Below, piece by piece: positions 1 to 24,180 of a DNA stretch of 64,000 nt. The position numbers were made by a program, and so were the translations under genes. Under the pieces are notes generated by a model. The model worked only from the letters and a program-made list of their open reading frames with translations, had not been told where the DNA came from and made no database searches. The stretch comes from Apostichopus japonicus (taxonomy: Eukaryota > Echinodermata > Holothuroidea > Aspidochirotida > Stichopodidae), in the NCBI RefSeq assembly GCF_037975245.1, contig NC_092576.1, positions 16,464,111 through 16,528,110 on the forward strand. Direction: 5' to 3'. Within the stretch, counting starts at the first letter, position 1. Each line of letters starts with the position of its first letter.

Positions 1-317
1 CCTGTCTTACAACGTCTATTAGTTAGGTCTAGGCCATGTTACCAGTACTACTATGGGGTTGCACTGTAACAGAATGTCACATTTCACTTGCACTGTAAGA
101 CACAAAATTCTAGAAGCTTCGCTACAAAGTTAAGTAGCAGGATCATCGACATTCGAGATAATTTAAATCATATGAAGGTCTTAATAACGGTGGTTTTGTT
201 TATGCTCAACCGACCAGTTTCGGTTCAGGGTCGTCCAACCGTTCTGCTCGGGGACTTCGCACTGCAGCGACACATCTCGGCCATCGGGATCGTTTTACAA
301 TTCTTCTGCAAGGGGCT
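1..317. other. Anonymous flank, no gene recognised
   Basis: I see no domain, splice structure or repeat here. A 78-codon open frame (88-324) has no recognisable features and runs into the G-rich repeat that follows. Confidence 0.5.
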
Positions 318-1030
318 CAATTGACATAGGCTTAGGAGGCGGGGGGGCTGGGTGGAGGGGGCTGCAGCCCCCCAACCAATTTTTTGGGTGAAAATTCGGG
401 CAATATGCTTAGAATTTTTCGGGCATCTACTGAAAGAATAATAATTTGCAATGTGTTTTTCAATATTTTGGTGAAAATTCGGGCAATATGCTGAGAATTT
501 TTTCGGGCACCTACTGAAAGAATAATAGTTTGCATTTTTTTTCCAATTTTTTGGGGTGAAAATTTGGGCAATATGCTGAGAATTTTGCGTGCACCTACCA
601 GTGGCGGAGCGTCCATACAGTCAAAGGGGCGGATGCCCCCTGACGGACTCAAATGGACTGCTGGCGAAGTTTCACCTTTTTACCACTTTTTACTTATTCG
701 CGATTATTGACTTTTTATTGCGCTCTCAAATACCTATTGACATTTGTCACATTTTGTTGGTGCAATTTTCTGACAAATGGCGATGACACCAATTTATTCT
801 TCGTTTATCTGCAAATAAGCAAGGCCCGGAAAGGGTCATTTCCGGCGATCGAGGGAGTAACTTTACTCAAAAAATGTCTGTACGCTCCGCGCCAACCTGT
901 GGTGGCGCTCCGCTTCGATAGTGTCAAAGGCGCCCCTACAGACCATTCTCTCCCCCCCCCCTGACCAATACCCCATAGCTCCGCCACTGGCACCTAGTGA
1001 AATATGAAGAATTTGCAATGTGTTTTTCAA
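318..1030. repeat. G-rich dispersed repeat with an 84-bp internal tandem repeat, split by a MITE
   Basis: The stretch opens with a GGAGGCGGGGGGGCTGG / CTGCAGCCCCCC block. About three imperfect 84-bp units follow, each with GGTGAAAATTCGGGCAATATG, at about 386, 470 and 553. Between units runs 'CTACTGAAAGAATAATA.TTTGCA'. The third unit is interrupted at 598 and resumes at 990 after the insertion at 599-989. Relatives of the opening block occur at 34.1 kb and 38.25 kb, so it belongs to a family with several copies in this window. No coding function is visible. Confidence 0.7.
599..989. mobile_element. hAT-superfamily MITE (non-autonomous DNA transposon)
   Basis: The element starts CAGTGGCGGAGC and ends with its exact inverse GCTCCGCCACTG. 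It is flanked by an 8-bp duplication: GCACCTAC at 591-598 and GCACCTAG at 990-997, matching at 7 of 8 positions. CAG...CTG termini with 8-bp target duplications are the hallmark of hAT elements. At 391 bp it is too short for a transposase and must be moved in trans. It lies inside another repeat, which continues on both sides. Its inner sequence (GGAGCGCCACC... on the minus strand) is also present near 61.36-61.42 kb. Confidence 0.85.
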
Positions 1031-1042
1031 TGGTTAAACTGA

Positions 1043-1144
<102 letters not shown>

Positions 1145-1479
1145 CATTGTTGTAACGACTTCCCCAATAATTCTAAGCAATATGGAAGGGTAATAACACG
1201 GAAAATGATTTCATGTTATTGGCAGGTGATGTAATAACTGATGGATGCCTATATGATATGCACATTAACATGTGGAATGTGCGCGGAGTGCGCGAAAAAA
1301 TTTTGGTTATATTTTGCGGGCAAGTCGTTACAGCACCCCCCCCCCCCCAAATCAAATGAGGCTCCTACGCCTATGTCAATTGATAGGAAAAAACACCGAT
1401 ATTATCACCCTCAAAACTATTTCCTCCTCTCCTCCCTGAAGAAAATAATTTTAATCAAAGCTTACGAATGTCCTGAGAG

Positions 1480-1755
1480 GTGAAGTCCTTCTTCCTCGGA
1501 ATCGGAAGGGGGAAGACAATTGATGAGAAGATTGTTGTGGTTACATGTTGTAAACTGTATAACGCCGTATCGGTAAACAGCGGGGAGTCGGCTTTGGCTG
1601 AAATGGTTCCTTTGATGACGTCAGATAAACTGCGGTGGGCAGCTTTGCTTTTTTTACGAGTGGCAGCTCGAGAGGTCTCTAGGGAATACTTTGACAGCGA
1701 ATTTCTTGCGTTTGAAGCCGTATGTACGGACAGTTGTGCATGGGTAGTGTTGTAG
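1480..1755 (+). CDS. Unrecognised open stretch, strand uncertain
   Basis: This 276-nt segment is less AT-rich than its surroundings and is open on both strands: plus 1480-1755, minus about 1455-1772. The plus reading has no starting signal peptide or domain that I recognise. The minus reading is rich in Ser, Thr, Ala and Lys. Its composition resembles an exon or an old transposon ORF, but there is no splice or motif evidence to choose a strand. It may also be chance. Confidence 0.2.
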   Translation: MKSFFLGIGRGKTIDEKIVVVTCCKLYNAVSVNSGESALAEMVPLMTSDKLRWAALLFLRVAAREVSREYFDSEFLAFEAVCTDSCAWVVL

Positions 1756-1907
1756 TAATGTAGATAAACCATTCCAAGACATGAAAATTTTTCATTTCAT
1801 AACCTCTTTAAGTAAAGTTGTTTATTTCAAAATAATTATGGACACGATAATCAATTATTCTTTTCAAAGATCTTATCAAGTGATGGGAGACGATTGAGTA
1901 GGCGGTA

Positions 1908-3365
1908 TTTCAATTCAATTCAATTCAATTCATAAGACTTTATTTCAATCTCTCGCATTAAAGTATGCAATTATGACAATAGACGTGGGTAAATGTACAA
2001 GAGAACAAGAGATTGAGGAGTGCCAACAAGAAGCTCTGCAGAGCTTATTTACGTTGACACCCCTTTACAAATAAAACATAGAAAGAAAGCTTAAGTATAC
2101 AGAGAAAACAGAACAAAGATGGCAAAGAAAGGAAAATACAAAATCAATGATAGTTTGATATAAGATACTCTTTAAGACGTTTTTTTGAAGGTGTTCAGAG
2201 TTTTACAACCAGTAATAGTAGTAGGGAGGGAATTCCAAAGTTTTACGCCGACATAACGAATACCAAGTTGTGCAGACCTAAGTCTAAAGTAAGGAACAGT
2301 CAATTGATTTGGCGCACGGTTGGGATAAGGATCGTTACGTAACTGAAAATAGTTGCGAAAAGTCGACGGAGCATTATCATGTAACCAATTGAAAATAAAA
2401 ATACCAACATAGTAACGATTTACATCATAGATACTAAGAGCGTTAAGAGTAGTAAACAGGGGTGCTGTATGCTGGAGGTAATCCGCATTACAAATATAAC
2501 GAATGGCTCTCTTTTGAAGTAAGTAAAGGGGTTGAATTCTAGAGGCATGGGTACTGCCCCAAATAACATTACAATATGTAAGGTAGGGAAGTATGAGTGT
2601 ATTATACAAAGTGACCGATGTGCTTCTGGGAATGACTTGGCGAAGTCTATTAAGAACTCCAGCGCCTTTAGACACTTTCATACAAATATTCTGAATATGA
2701 TTATTCCAAGAAAGATGATTATCTATATAAACCCCAAGAAATTTAGTAGTCTTAGACAGCATAACATCAACACCGCAAAGTCTGATACTATTAATGTTAG
2801 GATTTAAGTGCTTTGAAGGTGTACTAAACACAATAGAGGTAGTTTCCTTAACATTTAGTGACAATTTATTTGCACAAAACCAATCATGAACATATGTAAA
2901 CTCATTCTGTATAGTATCCAATAGAAAATTAATGTCATTACTGGAAAAGAACAGGTTGGTATCATCAGCATAAGAGATTATATGAAATTTGTTGCTGGCT
3001 CTATAGAGGTCATTAACATAAATTATAAACAACAATGGACCAAGTATGGACCCTTGAGGAACACCACACTTAATTGGCTTAGAAACAGAATTTATATTAC
3101 TAATAACAACAAACTGGTGACGATCAGCAAGATAGCTTTTGAACCAATGAAGTACAGTTCCCCGGATTCCATAATGACTAAGTTTTTCAGTAAAATGTTA
3201 TGGTCAAGGGTATCAAACGCCTTCGACAGATCCAGAAATATACCAGAAGCATACTGATTATTTTCGAAAGCTTCCATAACTTTACAAGTAAAATGTAAAA
3301 TAGCATGTGTAGTTGAGCGGCCAGGAAGGAAACCAAATTGATAGTTATACAGTAGTCACAGTACA
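1908..3365 (-). mobile_element. LINE (CR1/Jockey-like) reverse transcriptase, 5'-truncated, frameshifted
   Basis: The minus strand encodes the second half of a non-LTR reverse transcriptase. In order it shows LDLSKAFDTLDHNILL (about 3190-3240), GVPQGSILGPLLFIIYVND (about 3015-3075), the catalytic YADDTNLFF, FLGVYIDNHLSW, and a C-terminal region with LQKRAIRYIC and VKLWNSLP. The main frame (2172-3035) extends upstream in frame to about 3180. A one-base shift there separates it from the AFDTLDH motif. The 3' end carries AATAAAG and then an (AATTG)n tail at about 1908-1933, as LINE insertions often do. Endonuclease and ORF1 are missing. The element is dead. Confidence 0.85.
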
Positions 3366-3459
3366 TTTAGTCGGGTTTGTAAGACCTTTATTTGTTTTGG
3401 ATATGAGAATGGCATGACACTAGTTATATAATGGTTGTATTAAATAGGCATTAGATAAA

Positions 3460-4290
3460 AGCATCACCTCATACAAATTTCCATGAATAACAATTGATGA
3501 CAATTTAAATTGGACAGAACACGTTCATAATATCTGTAATAAAATTTCAAAATTTAACGGCATTATAAATATACTCAAAACCATTTTACTCCGGAGTGCA
3601 ATCTTAACATTATATAACACACGTGTGCTCCCTCATTTGAAATATAGTCTCTTTCTGTGGGGATGTATTAACAGAACAACACTGGAAAGCTTATATAGAC
3701 TACATAAACGTGTTACTCGTAATATTTGTAATACACATTTTACATGTAAAACTGCACCTCTCTTTACATAGCCTACAATACTTAATCTCTTTGACCTATA
3801 TCATCAACTGCAATATCATATATTATCAACTTGGGATACTTTTATATAAATTTCACAAAGGTAAACTCCCAGAAGCTTTCAATGCAGTATGGCAGAATAC
3901 CATACCGTTAAGTCAACCATATTCTAGAACTATTCGTAGTCAAACCCAAATACGAAGTACTGGTGTACATGTTTGAAACTCACTTGTTCAAGATATCAAA
4001 AACTCAAATGCTCTCAACTCATTTAAAAGAAAACTCAAGCAGTACCTTTTAAATAATAGTACAAACTACCCACGCTGAGTTGTTATATTGTCTCTTTGTA
4101 TGAATTTATCTTTCACATTCTTCGCTTCCTTTTTATATTTTTTCTCTGTTTTTTCCTTATGTCTTTACTCTCTCTGTACTTATGTGATTTATGAAATTTT
4201 ATTTTATTTTCTTAAGAGTCCAGACTCGAAAAGTTTCTACTTACTTCTGGTTCCTCCACTTCCATTATAGCATATTTTGTACTTTGTTTA
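3460..4290 (+). mobile_element. Second LINE fragment, RT C-terminal region, degenerate
   Basis: The plus strand reads TIDDNLNWTEHVHNICNKI, LKYSLFLWG, SLYRLHKRVTRNIC and a final FKRKLKQYLLNN, the usual layout of the region after the RT palm in CR1/Jockey-like LINEs. Several stops interrupt it (for example near 3489 and 3769). It lies head-on to the minus-strand LINE before it and differs in sequence. Its 3' untranslated part appears to run into the (TA)n array at 4340, which may have grown from the element's tail; that link is inference. Confidence 0.7.
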
Positions 4291-4336
4291 TTGTTATTTC
4301 ATCATATTTTGAGTAAATTACTCATTGGCTCTGTTA

Positions 4337-16285
<11,949 letters not shown>

Positions 16286-16382
16286 GATGCTCCGATGACA
16301 AGATGTCACAGCTCATCCAAACCCAAAACTATAGTAATCAAGAATGAAAGAAGATATGCTATGTTTCGATTCATATAGCTTT

Positions 16383-16390
16383 CTTTTATA
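16383..16390 (-). promoter_or_regulatory. TATA box of receptor copy 1
   Basis: The minus strand reads TATAAAAG about 100 nt before the ATG, within the conserved context CAGCATATAAAAGAAAGC. The same octamer at the same distance precedes copy 2 (60287-60294). Transcription would start near 16355; that is inference. Confidence 0.6.
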
Positions 16391-17340
16391 TGCTGGTGTC
16401 ATACTTCATCAGAAATGATCAACATATATGAAAACAACACCTACGTAGGTGTCTCACAGCAAACGACTGGAAAAATGCTTTTGATAACATTCAAGTCGTT
16501 TAGTGGGTTCAACTTCAATCTGCCAACGCTGTATGTACCCACTTAAAGGTGACATTGCAATAGCAGTATGCATTTATTTCGACTTGTACAAGCACTAGAA
16601 ATTGTTCAGTCGGTTCAACTGTCAATTGTACCGAATCTATCCCTGTATTTACTCTGTCAACAGTGATTTTGATATACTGACAGCACTTTCTACCATGGCT
16701 ACCGTTCTTCAGATATAAAATGTTTCTAGAGGTGGTTCAACTGCTTGTATGTCGCTATGCACTGATGGGACCCATTTTTAGGCTTAATTGTGATGCCTTA
16801 ATTGAAGTATGACCATTTGAACTCTTAACATCTAAATGACGAGTTCAGTATGTAGATCTATCTGAATTGAGCAGGACAGGCTTTCGCAACCGACGACCGT
16901 TTACATTATACCCCTTGCTCGGTGTAAGCACCAGTGATCATCGAACTGCATTGTGAGTTTTCTTAAAAGGAAAACAATCCGCCAAACCAAAAGCCTTTTG
17001 ATGTCCAGTACTGATGCTAATTCAAAATCCTTTCGGGTGCAAGCAGCCTCCATTTACCAAAATAACCTCACGTCATAATTCTCAGTCTCTGTACAAATTT
17101 GAAGGCTGCGTTTCTGAACAAATAACGTACGTAACAAATCAACAACGAGAGTTATAGGTCATCGCTGATCACGAGTTAACCCCAAGCTGCCTTTATACAT
17201 TACAAATTTAACACCGTGCGAGGGTTTTAAAGCCGTGCTTGCAGTCAAATGGGGATTTAGATGATAACTATTTACCAAGACTGCACATGAATCGCTAAAC
17301 ATTTCGTGCGACCTTCCACAAAAATATCACAAAAATATAT
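16391..17340. other. Upstream region of copy 1, duplicated at 60295-61060
   Basis: No open frame is convincing. Much of the stretch aligns with the region upstream of copy 2, for example 'GGACCGTTTACATTA.ACCCC' and 'CATCGAACTGCATTGTGAG' at about 16938 and 60666. This marks the duplicon's far edge and may hold shared regulatory sequence. Confidence 0.6.
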
Positions 17341-17429
17341 CGTAAATGTAATTGTTCTACTTTCGTCATTTACTGATCTGGTTTTTTAATCAAGTAAATA
17401 AAGTACCTAACAACAACCTAAACAGACGT

Positions 17430-17790
17430 TGGTAATGCCCGTGGTATTAAGGTGTTTGGAAACTTAACATTTTGCTGTTGGAAGACCCAAATAACATCAG
17501 TTCAGTCAAGGACACTATTGAGCAAACAATCAGTAACCGCCACAATCACGACCCTTGTCTGCTATGGGAAGCATGTAAAATTATCCTAAAATCCGTGTAA
17601 ATTGCCTATTCTAAAGATTCAGCTAAACAACGACAAATTGATGAAAAGATGTTAATTGTAAAGATTGCTTTTCTTTAACAGCAGAACACCCCATGTTCCA
17701 ACTTGAGGAATTAAGGACTACGTTGGATGATATCTATGACTACAGATTAAAAGGTATTATTATTAGATCTACGCCCGTTGGTCAAACAAA
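17430..17790 (+). mobile_element. L1/Tx1-like LINE linker fragment
   Basis: Frames with stops read VWKLN, a leucine-rich stretch, DTIEQTIS, LLWEACK, YSKDSAKQRQ and LEELRTTLDDIYDYRLKG followed by IIIRS. This order (WKLN...WE..K...YSK...L......KG...RS) is that of the segment between endonuclease and RT in L1/Tx1 elements. It is flanked by a piece of a different LINE family. Confidence 0.6.
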
Positions 17791-17799
17791 CAGGAACGA

Positions 17800-18520
17800 T
17801 TTTCACGCCGAAATAATATTCGAATTGTTGGACTAAAATCTCAGAATGACAAAGATGGTTGACAATGGCTACCAATGTATTCGCCAGTGCTGAAATCCCA
17901 AACTGTACCCCTGAGATGTCCCATTTTGATGGCAGACATGTTCAAGGGCGAGATGTCATTTGCTGGTAAAATTGTCTTCATACCAAGACAAAATGGTTCC
18001 AACAAAGAAAATTCGGAACTTAAACAAAGGATATTTAAATTAGAGGAAGACCCAAAAAAATGCAGAAACAAGCAAATGACATACAGCAGCCCTCAACAAA
18101 AAGAAACAATATTCGCATTTTTGGTAAACAAGAAAGCAAATATGAAAATATAACATAATTAATTAATAAATTAACTAAAGAAACACTGAAAATCAATCTG
18201 AAACAAGAAAATATAGGTAGATGTCATCGTGTTGGCAGAGCTTTCCCTGGGGCAGGTCATCGTGCATACTTGTTAAATTCACATCTTACCAACATAAATC
18301 AGAAGTTATCGAGGCCAGACGCAACTAAACAGGTATATGTATTGTAATAAAGGAGGATTTAACTCGGATCAATAACATGCTCCTCAACCAAACCAAGAAA
18401 CACAGTAAAGTAACCAACTGCTGGACAGTAGATGGAAGAATAACATCAATCGTGAAGACTAATGACCAACAGAAAATCAAAATGACTATAAACTCTTCCT
18501 CGGATCTCACAAATATGTAA
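17800..18520 (+). mobile_element. LINE ORF1-like fragment (CR1/L2 type), degenerate
   Basis: Across shifting frames it reads ELKQRIFKLEED (coiled-coil-like), NNIRIFG, GRCHRVGR, ILVKFTSYQHKSEVIEAR, VIKEDLTRINNMLLNQTKK, NCWTVDGRI and a stop at 18518-18520. This matches the RNA-binding ORF1 protein found in CR1/L2-type LINEs. Frameshifts and stops show that it is dead. Confidence 0.6.
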
Positions 18521-18779
18521 ACTTGAACGAATACTGAAACAAGCCACTCATAAAAATAACTTTATCTTTGTGTGTGCATCACTACTTTCTGTTTGATACC
18601 ACATCCTTATTGTGATGACTGTTGTTGTATTGACCCGTTTTGTTTTCTTGTATCGTCATGGAAGTATTTTCTTGAAAGTGAGAAAGATTTTATATAGCAG
18701 TACATGAACAAAGTAAGTAATGTTTTGTTAATGGTTACAAATCAAAGGCTAGCTTGCAATTCTGTTTTCTCTAAATTCT

Positions 18780-20660
18780 ATTACTGTTATGGCTGATTCT
18801 TTATCTCCATTCAGTAGTCTAACTGATGAGGTGCTTGTACTTAAATCAAGCTTTGACAGTGTAGATAACATAAGTAACTTAGATTTTGATAAGTGCAATC
18901 TGCACTATCAGATCTTTACCTGTACCGATTTATAGGTCTCTTAATTATGAGCTGGATATTGATGTGGAAAATAATCTACTTAAAACCTAATGATAATGTA
19001 AAATTTTTAAATTATACTGATTATCAGTTTAAAAGTAGTAAACAAGATTATAAAGGATTGCCTATTATACATTTTAACTGCAGAAGTCTTAACGCAAATT
19101 TCTCTAGACTTAATAATTATTTGAAAGAGTTGGATCATGATTTTGCTATTGTAGCCATCAGCGAGACTTGGTTCAACTCTTATTCAAATAGAGCATTATA
19201 TCGAATTCATGGGTATGATATGTGTCGTATAGACAGAATATATAACAGAGGGGGTGGAGTTGCTCTGTATATCCGTAATACTTTAAGCTATACCATTTTG
19301 AATATGATGAGTTTTGCTAAAAATGATGTGCTTTAATGTATATCGATTGATGTTTCTGTTGAAAATAAAAAGAACGTAATCGTTAGCTGGCTGTACAGAC
19401 ACGCCGATTCAGCTGTTGATATATTGAATGATACTCTTGAGAAATTATACAGGCACAAAATATGTGATGTGTACTTGTGTGGGGACTTTAATATAAATCT
19501 TTTTAACTATGAACATCATAACGGTACCTTTCAGCTTATGTCTGTTTCCGTCAATAACTAGACCAACACGTACAACCTGTCATTCTGCGTCATTGATTGA
19601 CAATATTTTTACAACTGTGCTTTGCATTCAGTTATGCAGCGGTTAACTCCTAAATGATATTAGTGACCACCTTCCAGTTTATTTTTTTTTGGGGGGGGGG
19701 TGGGTATTTAATTATAGGCCCAATGCAAAAGATAGTCACACGCCGAGTGAGGGATGTATTTGCAATATTAATAAGTTTTGTACCGAACGTTGTCCTATTA
19801 AAATGGTATCAATAAAAAAGAAGGTTATTGACAAACCATGGATGACCAAATGATTAAAAATTATTGTAAAAAGAAAAAAAGAATATTTATAAGATTCCTT
19901 AAAAACAGAGCAGCAGAGGCCAAACAAAAGTATAACAGCTATAAAAAATAGATTAAATTCAATTCTGAAATCCTGTAAATAAAAAATACTTTTCAAAACT
20001 CATTGAAAAGCACAAAAATAATTTGAAATAAACATTGACGAATTTGAACAGTATCATGAATAAAAACAATTGAGTTAAGGTAGTTATCCTGACTCTTTTG
20101 ACAATTTGGAAGATAAAGGGGATCAAATTGTTGATGGATTTAATATTTTCTTTACAATCATTAGACCAAATTTAGCTCCTAATTTTTCTGAACAAAACTG
20201 GGTATATTCTTGACTATTTTGTCAATAGTAACACAATTTTTTTTTTTTTTTAGCAGATACTGATGTTAATGAAGTACTTCAAGTTGTTAAGAATTTTTCC
20301 AGTAAAACATCATTTGATTGTAATGATATGACCTTTTAATTGTTAAAATATGATGTCATATGTAGTATAACATGTTACCTTTATTTGTAAGTCTTTCTCC
20401 GATTGTACCTTTCCTGATGCTATGAAAGTCGCAAAAGTTATACCTATTTTTCCAAGCTGGTAATAAAACTGCATGTAATAACCACAGGCTGATTTCATTG
20501 CTCCCTCTGCTTTCCAAGGTTCTTGAAAAACTTTTTGAAAAACGGTTAGATGTTCTCATCACTAAAAATAACATTCTTGCAGAGAGCCAATACGGTCTTA
20601 GGAATGGCAGGTCTTCATCTATGGCTATACTAAAACTTGCCAAAACTAATTTCTTACTTC
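18780..20660 (+). mobile_element. LINE ORF2 fragment: endonuclease and start of RT (CR1/L2 type)
   Basis: The clearest frame (to 19336) encodes an APE-type endonuclease: IHFNCRSLNANFSRL, FAIVAISETWF, RGGGVALYIRN. It continues with shifts through VYLCGDFNINLF (near 19480) to an RT start, PLLSKVLEKLFEKRL, ILAESQYGLRNGRSS (20500-20640), then stops abruptly. Many stops and shifts break it. It probably belongs with the ORF1 piece before it. The catalytic YxDD half of the RT is missing. Confidence 0.78.
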
Positions 20661-21359
20661 CAGTTTATACTGTATTGATTTGCGACAAATTCATTTTCTT
20701 ATTTTCTTTTCTTTTCTTTTTTGTACTTTTTAAAAAAAAAAGATTTTTTCTTTTCTTTTCACCAATTTTTTTCACAAAATAAAATATTTGTTATTCTTCG
20801 AAATGCTAGACAATCGCTGGAATCTGAGAGCAACTATTTAATAACAATTTAACTAACATGGATTTAAAGGAAAAGAGAAGATGGACAGTGAAGGTGAATG
20901 AGATGTTCCACCAGGGTATTATATTACGTTTAGCAGAGAATTTAAAACCTTTCGAATTTGAATAGTAGTAGCCTCTTCCACCCACGGTCTGGCTCAAAAT
21001 TTACCGATTAGGTTCTTTTCTTAGTTTTGATTAAATTGTTAACTGTTTCCTGTTTGTTTGCTCTTGCTGTTACTGCTGTACTGAGATATTTCCTCGCTTA
21101 AACATTCCCACCTGAGCCTTTTCAGTTGCCACCAATGTGCCCCTTGTTTTTGCGCCACAATATGGTGTCGTACTTTTTCAACTGTTAGTAGTGACAACAT
21201 CGATTCGTTTCCTTAGCTGCTTCGCTTTTCCTACAAGTTGGATCGATTCTTTATTCGTGCACTTCTCACCCTCAGTTTGAACTTTTCAACAAATACTCCG
21301 TGTTCTCGTATTTTTCATCCTGCGTTCTCTATAATGCTGAGCCCTAAAATCTCACAACA

Positions 21360-24180
21360 TACATTTTTTCTATCATTCATGGGCACCGATTTAAAGTTGA
21401 TCACGTTTTATGTAAGAGAGCTCAGGCAAGCAAGAAAACGGAAACAACAATTTACAGCCCTCTACAGAAGCAAATCGGACATAATTCTCTTACAAGAACA
21501 CACATCTGTCTTACTGATGAGAAATACTTCGAAATGGAATGGGGTAGAACTAATCTATTGTCGCATGTGACTACTGTAAGTCGTAGAGTTTGTATTTCTT
21601 ATTAATCCTAGTTTAACTTTTAATGTTATTAAGCAGGAACGTAGTCTATTCCGTTGATTTATGATAGCAGATATTCAAATTTATAATCGAATTTTTACGC
21701 TCGCATGCATTTATGCCCCTAATACTGACAAACCCAGCTTTTTGACGGAAGCGTCCATTATCTTAAGTAGGTTTCAGGGTGATAACATTATATTTGTGGG
21801 GGATTTAAATTTAGTTCTCAACTTGGAGCTCAACAAAAAAGATGGAACCATAGAACCAATTTTAAAGCAAGGGAAAAGTGTTTCGATTTCATGGCCACTC
21901 ATGATCTTGTTGATATTTGGAGAGAAAAATCCCACCTCTTACAAATTTCACTTGGAGTTTTAATGTCACTCCCGGTATTCATTGCAGGCTTGATTATTTC
22001 CTAGTTTATACAAATACTTGTCATGCACTAACTAACGTGATCTTCTCTCCCGGTATTCATTCAGATTATTTTTTTATTTGTGTCACTTTTGCAACTGGTT
22101 CTTCAAGTAGAGGCCCGCGATATTGTAAACTAAACAGTTCTCTACTATCTACTATCGACGATCTTAAATATGATGAATTTTCTAACAATATGGGTAACGA
22201 CGCTTCGGAACGTTGGGAGTTGTTAAAATTTAAAATTCGTTCAGTCAGTAGTTAGTATTCTAAGCTGAGGGCCAAACACCGTAGCAGCAAAGAAATGGAG
22301 CTTATTGATAGAACTGCTGTTCTTGAGCAACAGCTGTATACAACGGAGTCTTCGGAAGTTCGTTCTCATCTTAAAATTTCTCTAAGTAAACTCATTTATT
22401 ATTACAATTACAAGCACCGGGTACGATAATTAGATCAGTGGAAGAACGTGGAAAATATAAAATATTTCTTTAATTTAGAAAATAGAAACAAATCCCTAAA
22501 TTATATTCATGAACTTCAAAACGGTGATGGTTAACTCCTATCTGATAAGAAAGATATCCTACTCGAGACTAAAAATGATGAAAAGACCCTATATAGTTCC
22601 ATTGAATGCTTTCTTATACTTTTTTTAATGAACTCTCTATTCAGCAGGCACCAGTTAAATATCTGGCATCTGTCGACGACCAACTCTCTTTAAATGAATG
22701 CCCTCGAGCCATTAGCTCTATAAATAATGTTAAAGCTCCCGGGAGTGATGGTCTTTCCGCTAATTTTTATAAACTTTTTGACATTTAATAAGACAAATAG
22801 TGAAAGGCTACCTAAAGCCAGGTTTCGAAAAAGGCAAGCTTCGTGCTGAATAAACCAGAGGCGTAGTAACATTTTTCCTAAAAACTAACAAAGGTTTTAC
22901 TTCTTTAAACAATTATCGTTTAATCACAAACGCCGACTATAAGATCGGTGGTGAAGCGATTGCCTCTAGATTGAAACTGGTTTTCTTCAACAAAAATTTG
23001 GAGGAGAAAATATCAGATTTGATCTACATCTTTTAGGTTATTTTCTCACCATAATACCCCTGTTTTTCATTTCTAGTTGAATTTGAAGAAAAAAAAAACA
23101 TTTGATAAGCTGAAATGAAACTTTATTGACAGCACACTCTCCAACTTCCAGCTTAAAGGTAGCTATAACAAGTGAGTTAAAGCCTTATACAATAATAGTA
23201 CTGCCTGTATTTGCAATAATGGGCACTCTACAGGTTTCTTCACTGTTCAAAGAGGGTTCAGGCAAGGCTGCCCAGTAAGTCCGTACTTGTTTATTCTAGT
23301 TGTTGAGATGTTAGCTTTTTAGGATTTAGAATAATAATATCATTAAAGGTACCACTATTAACAAAAGAGGAGTAACAATTATGCTATAAGCCGACGATAC
23401 TACGTTTTCCCTTGATAGTAGCAAAGAATATATTGACAAAACTCTGCGTATCCCTTCAACAGACCGGAAGTTGCGTCCGGTCTATAAATTAATGCCATGG
23501 CAATGACTTGTTTCGCTTAAACTACGTGCCGAAGCTCTCCAGACTTAAAATTTGCCTTAATGTATAGTCGCCTATACGGCTCGTAATGTACTTGGAAAGA
23601 CTTTTGCTCTGTCTCAAATATTATTTCTCTTTCTAGTTTTGCCAAATCCTCCTAGAGAGGTTATTAGAAAAAGTCATCTTTGACTTTGTTTGGTCGGATA
23701 ATCACGAACAAATTAAAAGTTCAGTTGTTATTGATTAGATTAGCGACGGATGGCTTAAGATTACCCACGTCCACAGCTTTATGAACTGTTAAAGTATACA
23801 TGGATAAAAACATATTGCAATGATAATAAGGTCCATGGAAGGTTTTCTTTTTCGATATTCACTTGAACTCTTACGGCAAGAATTCTAAGAACGATGTAAT
23901 CAACATAAAGAAAGTAATTTGCGAAGCGAATCGTTTGTGGCTGGTCCTTTAACCTCCGAAGAACAGTTTTGGAAGCCAAATAATCTGGAACAACTCCTTC
24001 ATTCGTATTATCAACAGTACTCTAATGTATGATCATTTGTTTAATAAATATATAAAGGTCTTTAGTGATCTTTTTGTCAACGAGGCTAAGCCTCTAACGT
24101 ACAATCGCTTTAAAGGTAAATTTCATGTATATTCTATGCCATTTATTATTTGCTGGGGCTTAATCAGTTGTAGCCAGAAG
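21360..24180 (+). mobile_element. Tx1/L1-like LINE ORF2, degenerate
   Basis: In order it shows an endonuclease (LKLITFYVRELRQARKRKQQ, DIILLQEH, FTLACIYAPNTDKPSF, NIIFVGDLNLVLN, CRLDYFLV, GIHSDYFF), a linker, and RT motifs: VKAPGSDGLSANFYKLFD (about 22730), NNYRLITNADYKI, QRGFRQGCPVSPYLFIL (23250) and ADDTTFSL (23390). A C-terminal part follows (24000-24180: DLFVNEAKPLTYNRFKGKF). Stops and shifts occur throughout. It is a nearly full-length but dead ORF2 from another clade than the LINE before it. Confidence 0.82.

Noticed and set aside
332-652. 106-codon minus-strand frame with repeats
   Set aside because: It is produced by the 84-bp tandem repeat and enters the MITE; no coding support.
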